Part shown: in pieces, positions 10,720-22,232 of the stretch
Numbering within the stretch: position 1 is the stretch's first letter
Layout of the letters: the number at the start of each line of letters is the position of its first letter
From: Nymphaea colorata
Lineage: Eukaryota > Streptophyta > Magnoliopsida > Nymphaeales > Nymphaeaceae
Assembly (NCBI RefSeq): GCF_008831285.2
Contig: NC_045139.1
Span: 35,933,706-35,997,705, forward strand
DNA length: 64,000 nucleotides
Direction of reading: 5' to 3'
Notes under the pieces: model-generated
What the model was told of the DNA's origin: nothing
Database searches by the model: none
What the model saw: the letters and a program-made list of their open reading frames with translations, nothing else
Position numbers and translations under genes: made by a program

Positions 10720-12429
10720 TATTCCGGGCTTTCAATTCTTCCTTTCCGTGCCCATCGCAATCCTCGCGCTCATTTGAGCTGCTCGGTCCTCCTGCGAGTG
10801 TCGCACTCAGCTTCTCCCGTCGCACAGCAATCGTCTCCCGTCGCAGCAGGTAACCATCTCTTTCTCTCTCTCTCTCTCTGCGGCTCTCCTTCTCCGCTTG
10901 TGTCGGACATTTCTTTCTCTGTGATTATTCTCTAGTCGTGAAAGCCCTAAATCCCATCTGCTGCCCACCGCCGGACGTTGTTGCCGGCGAGTCCCAGAAG
11001 TCGTTGCCATTTGTTGCACGAGGGAGAGAGGACCACCCAACATGGTTCTGTGCGATCCCATTCTCTGCCCCTTCGGCAATCTATGTTCTGCCTCCTCGTG
11101 TCTGCACATCGGTTCTTCCATTTGGTTCCCTCTCGGTATCTGTTAACCGAGTTGAAGTTTTTTTTTTTTTTGGGTGCAGTCTGACCTTATTCGGGGTGTA
11201 GTTGAATCAGATCCTGTTGATATGATGATTTGGTTTCATACTTAACGAAAGTTGGGAGCGCGCAGTATTTCCTTTTCAACTGAACTTATCTTAGTGACAA
11301 TCGTATCTTTTGTTCGACCGATGTTTACTGTCATGCAGTTTCATTTGTCTTTGAGACCTAATGAGTGAATATTCAGCATTGGATGTCTGTTCTGGTGAGG
11401 CATGCTGTCTCCTGCCTGCTGTCATGCTGTTTTGAGGCATGCCATGGACCCATCAGCTCAGAGGATGATTCTGGATCTCCTTTCCCTACAAAATCCCATG
11501 GAAATCGTCAGAAACCCACAGCTTCTCAGCCCTTTCATTTTCTTATCGGCATTGTTTTGTGTGTCATTTCTCTGCAAGTTAGCAGAAAATTTCCCTTCTT
11601 ATAGACAGGAGGCCATAACATTCGCAAATTTGCTGATGGTCTTTTAGCGTTCATATCTTTGCGGTGGTTTATCTAACCTTCTGCAAATCACCTCTCATGT
11701 AAAAAGCAACAGAGTTTTGGGTAAATTTATGCAGCTAGTCATGTCACAGAAGTCATGTTACTTTGGCCTTGCTGCATATTGAGTTTACAATGCCTGTCTA
11801 TGTTTTATGAGGCTTTTAAGACAGATGGAATATGTATCTTCCTATTCAATCAGAAGTGTGGCTAGGCTTGCCTGTGCCCTGGGTGGCCACCTTTTCAATT
11901 AGGCTGTAATGCCTAGGTTTCTAAATGATAAAAGGGTCTCAAGTTTTTTATGTTCCAAATAAGTACAATTTAGCTTCTAAATCTTTGGTTTTAGGCATTT
12001 GACATTTTGGGGTTATGCTTATTCAGGTGCAATGTGAACGAAAGGTTTATGTGATTAATCTGGTAGCACAATTTACTTGAGGCCCTGAGGGATATTGATT
12101 AGTGAGTGATTGGTCCAGCAAAAAATGTACATTGGAGAATCATTTCTGCCTGCATGGAAGAATCGTTTGATTTTGAATTAATTCATATGATTTTAAAGAT
12201 GGGGGAAAGTTTTTTGGCTTTAGCAGTATGTGTACCCTCTTACTGATTATGCAAACTTCATGCTATTATTCAGTCTGAGTTTCTTTCCATGATTTTTCCT
12301 TTCTCAGATCATTTCTACAGTGCCGGTGCAACATGTTACTGCACTACATTGTTCAATCTATTCGTGCTTCGGTTTTTGCATATTAAGTTGATTTGTTTTT
12401 TAACTGAAATATTTTTCTCGTGATTCCAG
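10720..12429 (+). other. 5' leader exon and leader intron(s) of the bL31 gene
   Basis: A pyrimidine-rich segment ends with donor CGCAGCAG|GTAACC at about 10849, followed by a CT tract. The coding exon of bL31 begins at 12430 after the acceptor TTCCAG|. This suggests a non-coding first exon of roughly 100-130 bp and a 1.58 kb leader intron. The stretch also contains the ORF at 11444-11647, so an additional leader exon is possible. Confidence 0.5.
11444..11647 (+). CDS. Possible small membrane protein or upstream ORF, 67 aa
   Basis: The start GCCATGGAC matches a strong plant initiation context. The product begins MDPSAQRMILDLLSLQ and contains one hydrophobic stretch (LLSPFIFLSALFCVSFLC, about residues 29-46). 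It ends SYRQEAITFANLLMVF. Codon use looks coding-like. I do not recognise the family. It lies inside what would otherwise be the bL31 leader intron. Three readings are possible: an upstream ORF of a two-ORF transcript; an alternative first coding exon (a GTTAGC donor after TGCAA would join in frame to the exon at 12430, giving ..NEEDMKKGLHP..); or chance. Reading continues upstream without a stop to an ATG at 11402. Confidence 0.35.
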   Translation: MDPSAQRMILDLLSLQNPMEIVRNPQLLSPFIFLSALFCVSFLCKLAENFPSYRQEAITFANLLMVF

Positions 12430-12439
12430 TGAGGAAGAT

Positions 12440-12649
12440 ATGAAGAAAGGACTGCATCCACAGCTGCAATGGATTTCATATGTAACACCTTCTGGAAGAC
12501 TGATCCAGGCAATGATGACAAAAATACATCATGTTGGTAAAGTTTATCACTTTAGAGCAAAGCGCCAAATGGCTCAGAGTGTAGGTCAAATTGCAAAATT
12601 CAACAGACGCTATCGCCGCAAGCAAGAAGAAGAAGGAGAACAGAAGTAA
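12440..12649 (+). CDS. bL31-type ribosomal protein, probably mitochondrial
   Basis: The 69-aa product starts MKKGLHPQLQWISYV and continues with TKIHHVGKVYHFRAKRQ and GQIAKFNRRYRRK, the signature of the plant nuclear gene for a bacterial-type L31 protein of the mitochondrial ribosome. The MKKG(I/L)HP opening is the hallmark of bL31. The zinc-binding cysteines of some bacterial L31 proteins are absent, as expected for this clade. The coding exon opens at 12430 after a good acceptor, and the frame from 12431 is open before the ATG (GAG GAA GAT ATG), so a longer N-terminus spliced from upstream cannot be excluded. No cleavable targeting peptide is visible in the 69-aa form. The assignment to mitochondria rather than plastids is from family knowledge. 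Confidence 0.85.
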   Translation: MKKGLHPQLQWISYVTPSGRLIQAMMTKIHHVGKVYHFRAKRQMAQSVGQIAKFNRRYRRKQEEEGEQK

Positions 12650-13968
12650 CTGAACGAGAAATGGAAACAAAGAGTGGAATGACGAAAGAGCTGTTGCCTA
12701 AGATTGTCACTTCCGATATACCAGCCTAGCGAGTGCGTCTTATATTTAGCTTCCCCATTACAGAAAAAGAGGAAGGATTTTGATCTGGACTGTGGTCTCT
12801 TTCAGTATCTGCAATAACTGCAATGTGATACGGTCTGGATTATGTGATGTAAGCTTGAAAATCATTTCTTAACTAATGAGTTGGTTATTTTGGACTTGCA
12901 GCTTGAGTTTTTTTTTTCTTAAACTCACTTGCGTACCTCTTTTTGTTATATGTATGATTTATATAGACAAATAAAGTCCAAAAAGTTTCTTTTCATACAA
13001 GCACTAGTTTACCTTTGTCCAAAGCTTAATTTTATTGTTATATATTCATTTTTATAAGATATCCACTTGACTTATGCAAACACTTAAAGAATTCATCATT
13101 CTACTTGTATTTGTTAACATCATTATTATTATTAGTATTTTTTTAGTTCAAAGTAAAGATTGAAGAGAAGCACCATTTACAAAACTTTAGCTTAAGAAAA
13201 CTTTGGAAAAGGAAACTGCATGATGTTTTAATGTTTTCTCAGAAAAAACTTGAGCGAGGTCTTACAATATTGAGGGCCACAAGGTGAATCTGAAAAAGAG
13301 GTTGCAAGGATACAAATTAAACAAAGCTATTGTTTTGAAGATGTGTCCCGCTTGTCAGATCTTGAAATCCGCTGTCATTGTTGCTAATTCCGCCTTGCAA
13401 GTATTCTCATCATTAATGTTCCTCGATTCTCAAATTTCTTCTATAAGCTATGGACAAGGTTTTGAAAATGACTTTCCAAGAAGATTTTGGAAATAAAGTT
13501 GTAAAATTGCCCTTTTACTTTCAAAGTTACGAATTTTGAAGTTTGTTTTTATGTTTTTTATTCTTATATCTGGGTTTTGAAAGATGATAGTTTTTAAAAA
13601 TTTCATTTCCCAAGTGATTCCAGTCACTAAATTTTCATGTTCCAACTTTGGGTATTTTCTTCCTCGACCTCTTTTTCCCAATGGAATATGCTCATTTTAC
13701 TATATGTTAAATAAGAATTGACCCGCACAAGTTGTATCGAATCGATCTAAGACATCATTTTAAAATAATTTACTTCTTTTGAAATACTTTCAATAGATAT
13801 TTTCAAAATTTTTCAGAGAGAGAAGGGCCAAGGCCCCCTTGTTTTCACCTTGGTTAGCCGATACAGCCTGATATACGCAAGAATGTACTGCAAACAAGCA
13901 GTTAGATGAAATTCAGAAACCCAAATTGTTTTTTGGTGCCTTTTTTGTGAAACATTCATTTTTCTTAA

Positions 13969-14008
<40 letters not shown>

Positions 14009-14369
14009 CTTGAAATTAACATGATAATGTTTGACTTTGAGCAGGGCTCCAAACATGAAATATATATATATATATATATATATAAAATAAAGCTTGAAAT
14101 TAACATGATAATGTTTGACTTTGAGCAGACCTCCAAACATGAATACAACTACAAAAACCAAACACCTGCTTGTATTAAAGAGAGAAACAACTTCATCCCC
14201 GTCTACCTATGTTTCATCTTTAATTTACATTCCCATAAGCTGGTTACAGTTATTCCATATATTTAACATTGAGAATAAGATTTTTTAAATTGATATTGAT
14301 AGTTAATAGTGGCAATGTCAACCCCTCTCTCTCTTTCTACAGCACATTTAAAGCCTCCAAAATGAAATT
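12650..14369. other. Intergenic region between convergent genes
   Basis: Tail-to-tail spacer between bL31 and 4CL-like copy 1. It is AT-rich and holds the 3' regions of both, plus a small two-copy repeat at 14009-14143. No coding exon was recognised. Confidence 0.6.
13970..14143. repeat. (TG)n/(TA)n tract with a two-copy repeat, period 84 bp
   Basis: After (GT)n and (AT)n runs, a block of about 51 bp beginning CTTGAAATTAACATGATAAT at 14009 recurs at 14093 with few differences. The copies are separated by a second (TA)n run. They also share GTTTGACTTTGAGCAG and CTCCAAACATGAA. Confidence 0.9.
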
Positions 14370-17300
14370 TCACAATCTAGATTTGGAGCTTTGGAGTGCC
14401 TGTTGTATCAGATCCCTTCTTAATATCTTCCCGGACGCCGTTTTTGGTATAGAATTTACAAATGCAACCCTACGTACTTTCTTGTATGGTGCCACCTGCA
14501 ACATTCATGTTTTCCTGGTGAATCTTCAGTTGAGAAAATTTCTAGAAAACATTTAATGAAAAAATAAACTGTGCGTACTTTATCTTTCCTTTTTTTTTAA
14601 TGCTCTTCATTCAAGGAGGTCAAAGAGTGAAAAATTGAGTAGAAGGATCTCAAAATTGTAAATTTCAAAAGAGAACGTTGAGGAAATAGTAATGTCAAAC
14701 CATTGTTTTTTAGCTCCTCCACACAAAACAAGAAGTGTTCCTTTTATCTTAAGATTGTTGACAAGCCATGGTCTATTTGTTTTTCTATTTTAGATTTGCC
14801 ATGGCTCTGATTCAGCAGCCATGTGTAGAACAAGTAAAAATGACCTTAGCCCTTGATCACTCATGGATACTCAATCTCAAGCGGTATAGATTGCTGAAAA
14901 GGGAAAAAGAAAAGAAAATGGTGAAAGAAACTAAACAAACTTAACAGCATTAAACAGAGATCATGATCACGAAGTCTAAAAAGCATGTGTTCGGTTACAT
15001 GTTTGTGCTTCAATCAGGTTCTCGAAGGCATATTTATACAATAACAACTGAAAACACAAGAGAAAAAATCATTGGGATCCTAGAAAGAATTACTGGAAAT
15101 AGTTTTCGAACTTTTGAGAATTGGAAAGAAAGCATATCTTTATATTGAACATTGAAAGATAATGCAAATAAGAAGGCACATTGAATGAAACTCATAATTT
15201 CAAGTTGGGCCAAAAAAAGAAAAAAGGATATGCATGTCACGTCCCTGTTCAGAAGCCTAACAATCAACCTAAGATAATGTTTTCAATATAGAACATAAAC
15301 GTATTAGAATCAAAATTCAGCACTTGGAAAATGTAATATAGACAATAGAAGACAAAATTTTCTGTTGATTCTGTAAAAGTAATTTAGACATAAAGATCAA
15401 GTCCATGCAGCTGGTTCTTCCAAAAATGAATTGAAAATATGAGTTTCAACTATTAAGTTTTTTTAGCAAACTTATTTTTTGCAAAACGATTTTTCATAGG
15501 ATGAGACTCTAAAACTGGGGGAGTATTTTGTAAGGGTTGCCAAAAGGAGTACTATACCATAAAAAGGTATAAGGCATGGACTATTTTGTGATAGATGCTA
15601 GGGGCTCCTTTCTCAAAGACAAGACCCTTAGAGGGAATTTGGTGATGAGAACATTGCATTCTTAGAACCAATGTTCTCTATAATACATGTTTCAAGAATA
15701 CCAGGTTCTTGTGCCAAGAAATATTATTGTATGATTATATTCAGTTTTTGTTTGTTGGATCTGCAAACAACATTGGTAGTTACATCATGGTCTTTGATAG
15801 ACGAACAGATCATCTGTTCTAAGACTATGTGCTCCATGCAAATCCAGTGTTGTGAATTTGATCCATTTAAGAAGCAGAATGGACCGATCAAACAAGCACA
15901 CTAGGTGCAGGAAGCCAGGTCTGGTCAATGTGATGCAGGACTAACTCAAGCTGCTGGGTTCAAGCACGTTCAGCCAAGCTAGGCTCAGTTTAGTCCTGGC
16001 TCAGGTGCACCCCCAACACTATAAATCATTTTGTCTTTGGACTATGAAAACCTTAAATCATTTCAACTCCAGGTATAGTTTTTCAGGAAGAAGTAACAAG
16101 GAACACATTTAGCATAGGATTGCAGAAGGAATATGGTCATACTATCTACATGAGTGGTACAAAAGGTGTTTAGGATTTAAGGCCATAAGACTATCCGGAA
16201 GGAATATGGTTACTGTTCGATATCCATACCTGCTTAGCTATGAATCCCATGACTTGTGTCTCGGATAGATTAGACTTTGGTTGTCTAACAACAAATGCCA
16301 TAGGTATTTGACCTGCTTCGTCATCAGGGTACCTGTTGATCCACATTTTTGATGTGAGAATCTCTCTCTCTCTCTCAAAGTGCACACACACATTTATACA
16401 CTAAATGAAGGCAAAAATTTATAAAGAAGAGCATTCTTGCTCATGTCTGGATTCATTTTCTTCAATCCCTTCTTCATTTTTCTACAAAAAGCGCAGTTCG
16501 TTATACATAGAGCTTATCTTTTCCTGATCATAGCATCTATATCCATTTTCACACTTAATAGCCACTAGAAACAGTTTGACATTTTAAACCCAAATCTATT
16601 AATCTATATAACTTGGTTGGAAATTGAAATTTTTTTTAATCTCTGGTAGACATATACTTCTCTATAGAGATATACCTGCTGCTTGGGTAATGTGTTTAAA
16701 TCTCTAAGACTTATTTCATTTAAATTTATGAACCAAACATGAAACTTTGTGTTCATCCTTAGTGAAACTTTCACCAAGTTCGAGAAATAAAGTCAAAAAA
16801 TATGACTGCCAACATTTCTTGGTAAAAAAAACTAGTGAAAGCCAAAACTGCCACATACATAACCCAGCAAAACTTTTGACTGAAATGCTTTGGCCAATAA
16901 AAAAATTTTACCAACCATCAAATGGCAGAAAATGACTTACGGAATAACAGCAGCATCTGCAATCTCAGGGTGCGATTGAAGTAATTGCTCCAACTCTACA
17001 GGAGCCACCTGCACAAAGACAACAGCATACTCAACGTTCTCTTGGAACTTTAAAATTTCTTTTGCAAAAAATTTGACTGTTGAGCAAATTAGAAAGATCA
17101 CATTTAATGACCATGCTTTCTGATTCATGGGATCTCTCCAGGTATACCCATGAAAGACAAAGTTTTGGCCAGGAAAAAGAACAAAGAGGATGCCCCTAGG
17201 GAGCTGGAAATCTCTGATTTACTTGGTCTCAAGCAACTCTTCATTTGTTTGTCTCAATTCTATCAAGTGCTTTGTTGGTTGAAAGCACAAAATCATGACC

Positions 17301-20300
17301 TTGATGCAAGTCTAATGTATTCTAATTTATCTGCTGGGGGATCATTCGACAAGTACTTGAAATCACTTAAATGTGTTGTCATTACCTAATGAATGTGCAA
17401 CTTAGTTCCTAAACCCCTAAAGCACAAAAGAACAACAAAGCTGGAGATCATGAACTAAGCCATGGAGATCATGAACTAAGCCATGTTTGTCATCTTTAAA
17501 CCTGAATATGCGATGAAAATCTCAAACTTTAGATAGAAAGGCAATATTACATGATAATGGAATTCAGATAGCTTCTCTTTATTTCTTTCACTCTTTTTTC
17601 TTCTTTCTTAATTACTGATAATTTTTCTACATCCTTAGCAATTGTATCAAGCAATCCACCCCAGTACTGCTGGCCTATTTTCATGCAAAAAATATTTTTT
17701 ATTAGCAGAACCCCTTCTTAGGCTGGATCTAGCCCCACTGAATTAAGCTTATACACCCACTGTAGCTTTCCCAACAGTGTAGTTACTTTGAGGTGCAGAT
17801 CCTTCGCACACTGGGAACCTTGCAAAATTTAGAAAGAAAGGGGTTTGAAGTTCTGAACTATTCTTTACCTGATAACCCTTGTATTTGATCAACTCCTTTA
17901 GTCTATCAACAACAAAAAGGAACCCATCCTCATCAATGTAGCACAAATCGCCAGTTTTCAGCCAACCCTCTGAGTCCAGAGTAGTAGAAGTGGCCTTTTC
18001 ATTATCCAAATACCCTGCATAACACCATAAACAAATGTTTGAATTTTTAAGAAGAATAGGTTTAGAACTGCAAGCAGATTGGATTAGTTCGGCTAATGAG
18101 ATAAATACATAATCAGATTTACTGCAGTCAAAGATTTTGAAAACTCCAAGTCCAGACCTCCCTATGTAAAACCTGCTTTCATGGCACATGGATCCAAGTC
18201 CAGCCATAGTGTTTAAATCATTAAATAACTAAGAGAATAAGTTGCTTGCATGTCTTATACACACACACACACACATCCCCAGTCCACTTAGGCCAGGGGA
18301 AAAACCAGTCCCCTCAAACTCACTTTAAAAAAAAATATTTTAAACAAAATCTTAACATTCTAGTGTGTCTATAAACACTAAATTTAATATGAAACATGTC
18401 TCAACTGAAGTTGCTTTTTTTTTAAAAAAAAATTGATTTTTTCTACTATTAAAAGTTCGATGTTACAAGAGCCATTCATTTTCTGATTATTTTAAAAATA
18501 TTAAGACATCAAAACATTTCTATTATCATATGTATGAGTTCAGATTGCACAACAGGTAGGTCGGGGACTCGGGATATACCAATCACTGTATATACCCATA
18601 TGTAGATATAGAGGGAAGGTTAATAGCGTTACCCTTCATGATTGTGGAGCTTCTGAGCCAGAGTTCCCCCTTCATGTTGGGAGGCATGGGGTTGCCAGTA
18701 GCAGGGTGGACAATCTTGGCTTCAGCGTGTGGAAGAAGCTTCCCTACAGCCCCATAACGCGCTGTCTCCTCTGGGCCTGCTGTGAATGCGATTGCACCTG
18801 TTGACTCTGTTAATCCATACCCCTGCAACAACACCACACGACCATCGTCAAATTCAGAGTGCTTCTCTTGAGGATGGATCAAGGGAGTTGCAGATTGGCT
18901 TTCTCAATGGCGAATAGGACAAGCGGACTCATTTGAAGTGATTAGGATGCCTGAGCTACGCGAGCAGTTTCCCGGAACAGAATTCCTCAATCTTTTGCTG
19001 AAACATATTATTTGCCATTCGGAGTTCGACCCCAACAAACTACAGTGCTGCGTGGAGAGAGAGCACCTATCGCAACCTGGCGATGCCACAGCAGCGGCCA
19101 TGGCTACTTTCCTTGTTTCATTCCTAATTATTTTTTTTAATAAATTGTGTGTTTTTATTTTACAAGCAATTCAGCTAAATCCCTAGGTCGGCTTATTTGT
19201 TTTCGATTTATTGAACAATGACATAATCAAACCTCAAATTAAACGTCAACAACATTTAGATTTACGTTTTTATTGACTTTTGTTTTTTACTTATATTTCA
19301 CTTTTCCCGTTCCTTTTTAAAAGTGAAAAGGAATCATTAAAAATTTTATATTTCAAAGAGAAGAAAACTTCCGAAAGAAAACACACATTTTAAAAAAATT
19401 ATAAGCAGAAGGAAGTCTGAAAATACAATAAAAAATTATAACCTCCTGTTACATAGAAGGCCGAGTTTTACGTAAACAGGTTTTATATAGATTTCCCGAA
19501 TTCCTCAACTACGAGAAATTTCTTCTTTCAAAGAGAGAAATAATCCAAGACGCTTGTTGAAGCTTTTGTACAAATCGTATTGAGATATATATTTTTTTTT
19601 AATGTAAAAACTAAGACGTCGTTTGGCATCAGAGTTTTTCTTTTCTGAATGTCCCAGAATTTTTAATGTCTCATAAATCTAAATCTGTTCCAAGGAGAGA
19701 GTGTCTTTAATGGACCCGTAAGAGAGTGATTATAAAATACCTGCCAGTAACCGCATGGAAAACATGTATCTTTACAGACGCAATAAATTGTTTATATACA
19801 TATCATAATCAAATAATGTTTGGGAAATTTAAGGGGCAAGATTTTTTTTTAGGTATAATGCGGTAAGTTTGGAAAAAATGAAAAAATGAAAAAAAATTAA
19901 AATTTTTAAAAATTAAAAAAAATGAAAAAATAAAATTAGTAAGAAACTAATGAAGCAAATACAACAAATAAAAAAAACTGTTTGGTATTACAAATCTGAA
20001 AAAAAAAACGTAAAAAAAAGAAAAAAAATGTGTTTTTTTGTTTTTAATGTTTTTCTTCAAACATATGTGATTATATATATATATATATATAGCACCCTAC
20101 CATCTCGCTCTCTTCCGACCATGTGTTTCCAACAAGGTGTTTTTAAGAATGGGTTTCAGATATTATGTCATTTGTCATTTTGGTAACATTTATATACCAT
20201 TACTCATTTTGGTAACATTTATATTATATAAGAAATCTGAAATCAACTTTCTACTGTTTGAATGGTTTTTTTTATATTTTGTACAACTAAAAATCATAAA

Positions 20301-20386
20301 AAAAAAAGTTCGACAGCTAGGTTTTTAAATGATTACTTTTTACAACAACAGAAAAAAAAAAAAAAACCATCAGACATAGCTGATTG

Positions 20387-20419
<33 letters not shown>

Positions 20420-22232
20420 GTAGGCATTTCATCTGTTCAAATTCCCGCGTTTTACTGTTGAAACCATGGTTTTTCTGTTTCTCATTGGTACGCGTACGCG
20501 TGGCGTGAGTACTGAGTTGACACTTGACAGCAGACTAGTCGCTTTTCATTCGTACACGTGGACTGCTTTGAAGACACACGCTTCCCAGCAAGAACTGCCT
20601 CAGTGTGGGTGGAGCCCACTCGGCCACCCATGTCAAACACGTTCCAGTCCCACCCGACAGAGCTGACTTAGTGCCCATGCTGCTCATTAACTCACACATC
20701 TGTTCCGTAGTCCCGAACTTGGAATCCCGACTCATATTCCAAGCTCATCTCATATCGATTTAGATACTTCACTGAGACGATCCGATAACGAGATCTGTAC
20801 GTGCTGAGACAACTGAGAAAACCCCATCTTAAAAAGTTTTTTTTTTTTAAGTTATATGAAAATTTTAAAAAAACTTATTTATCTTACATAATCAAAAACC
20901 TTTAATTCAACCCTTTTATAAAACATTTTTGAAAAGGTAAACATAGGATTGGATTTGGATTAATTGTTTTGACTTTTGAACTGGTTCGAAACTCAAGGGA
21001 TTGAACTAGTCCGAGTTGAGTAATGAAAGCTCGACTCAACCCGGAACGGGCTCCTCTATCCAAGCATTTATTTTTCCAGGACAATGCAAACAGCGGAAAA
21101 GAATAATTTTCCCGGCCGTTCCCCATGAAGTGGGGGAGACGTGCCACGACGATTCAATATCAATTGGCAAACAAGTGTTAAAGGTATTTGTAGTTTGTAC
21201 CTGAACCACCGATACGTTAGGGAACCGGGATACGAACCGGTCGATGACCTCCTTCCCCAGTGCAGCCCCGCCCGACCCGACCGACTCGAGAGAGCTCAGA
21301 TCGAATCGGTCCACCACCTCCAGCTTGGCCAGCGCGACGAGAAGCGGGGGAGAGGCCGGTATGTGGCTGACTCGGTACCTCTCAACCGATCGGAGCATCG
21401 TCAACATATCGAACCGCTCCATGAACACCAGCGTCTCGGCCACGGCGATCGCGTTCACGATGAAGAACAGTCCGAAGATATGGAACATCGGGACCGTGAC
21501 GAGCGTCACGCCGGGGCTCCGGCTGGGGTCCCTCGTCATCTGGAGCGACGCAACGAGGGCGATGTAATTCCGGTGCGTCGAGACGACGCCTTTGACAGGT
21601 CCAGTCGTACCGGACGAGTAAAGAATCGTGGCGGTGTCGGCCTGATTCCCGGTGGAGACGGCTTGCCCGACGGAACCCTGAGCCGACCGCTTCGGATCCC
21701 GGCAGCTCGCGTCGGACTGGATTATGGCGAGGAAATCGGGCGAGTCGATGATGACGGGAGGGTGGGGAAGCGAGGGAGGGACGAGATGGGCGGCGGAGGA
21801 GTGGACGAATGCGAAAACCGGTTTGGAGAGGCGGCATTGGTACGAGACCTCCGAGACGGTGCTGGCTGGGTTGGAAGCTGTGAGGATGGCGCCCAGGGAG
21901 AGAACGGCGAGGTCGACGACGGGGACGTAGATGGAATTCGGGGAGATGATGAGGACGGTTTGGCCCTTTCGGATGCTGGCGGCAGCGAGGAAGTCGGCGA
22001 GGGAGCGGACGTAGTTTGGGAGAACGGAGAAGGGGATGCGGGCGCCGGTGGGGGCGTCGATGAGGGCTGCCGTCGGCGAAGCCGTCGAGGAGCTGCGAAG
22101 CAAGGAGAAGACGAATTCGGGGAGGTAGAGGGGGAGGTCAGGGTCCGGCAGCGGCGACGCCGCGCGGACGGAGTGGTAGGTCCGAGTGGCGGCGCAGTAG
22201 CCGCTTCTTGGGTCTGCTTGGCTCGTGCCCAT
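14370..22232 (-). CDS. 4-coumarate:CoA ligase-like peroxisomal acyl-CoA synthetase, copy 1
   Basis: The coding exons, in order from the 5' end on the - strand, are 22232-21201, 18822-18633, 18014-17869, 17008-16941, 16332-16230 and 14495-14370. Total 554 aa, all phases consistent. It belongs to the ANL adenylate-forming superfamily, which activates a carboxylic acid to an acyl-adenylate and then a CoA thioester. Motifs: box [12 protein letters not shown] (about residues 205-215), GYGLTESTG at the start of exon 2, GWLKTGDLC and the hinge [14 protein letters not shown] in exon 3, and the catalytic lysine in SGKILRRDL in the last exon. The C-terminus SKSRL fits a PTS1 peroxisomal signal. The sequence resembles the At5g63380-type 4CLL clade more than true phenylpropanoid 4CL; the substrate is unknown. 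Box II reads GELWLRSST, with serine where glycine is usual. Reading is open upstream for 55 codons; the start was chosen at [12 protein letters not shown] by family similarity. Confidence 0.93.
18823..21200 (-). other. Expanded intron 1 of 4CL-like copy 1
   Basis: This intron is 2378 bp, whereas the matching intron of copy 2 is 72 bp. It contains poly(A/T) stretches, (TA)n runs at about 20070-20090 and 20388-20414, and a less AT-rich island at about 20460-20800 with a CACGTG G-box core at 20555-20560. No coding exon was recognised in it. Confidence 0.75.

Noticed and set aside
14370..16230. Idea that 4CL-like copy 1 is a pseudogene lacking its last exon
   Set aside because: A last exon with acceptor, catalytic lysine (SGKILRRDL) and SRL terminus was found at 14370-14495 in the correct phase, so the gene is intact.
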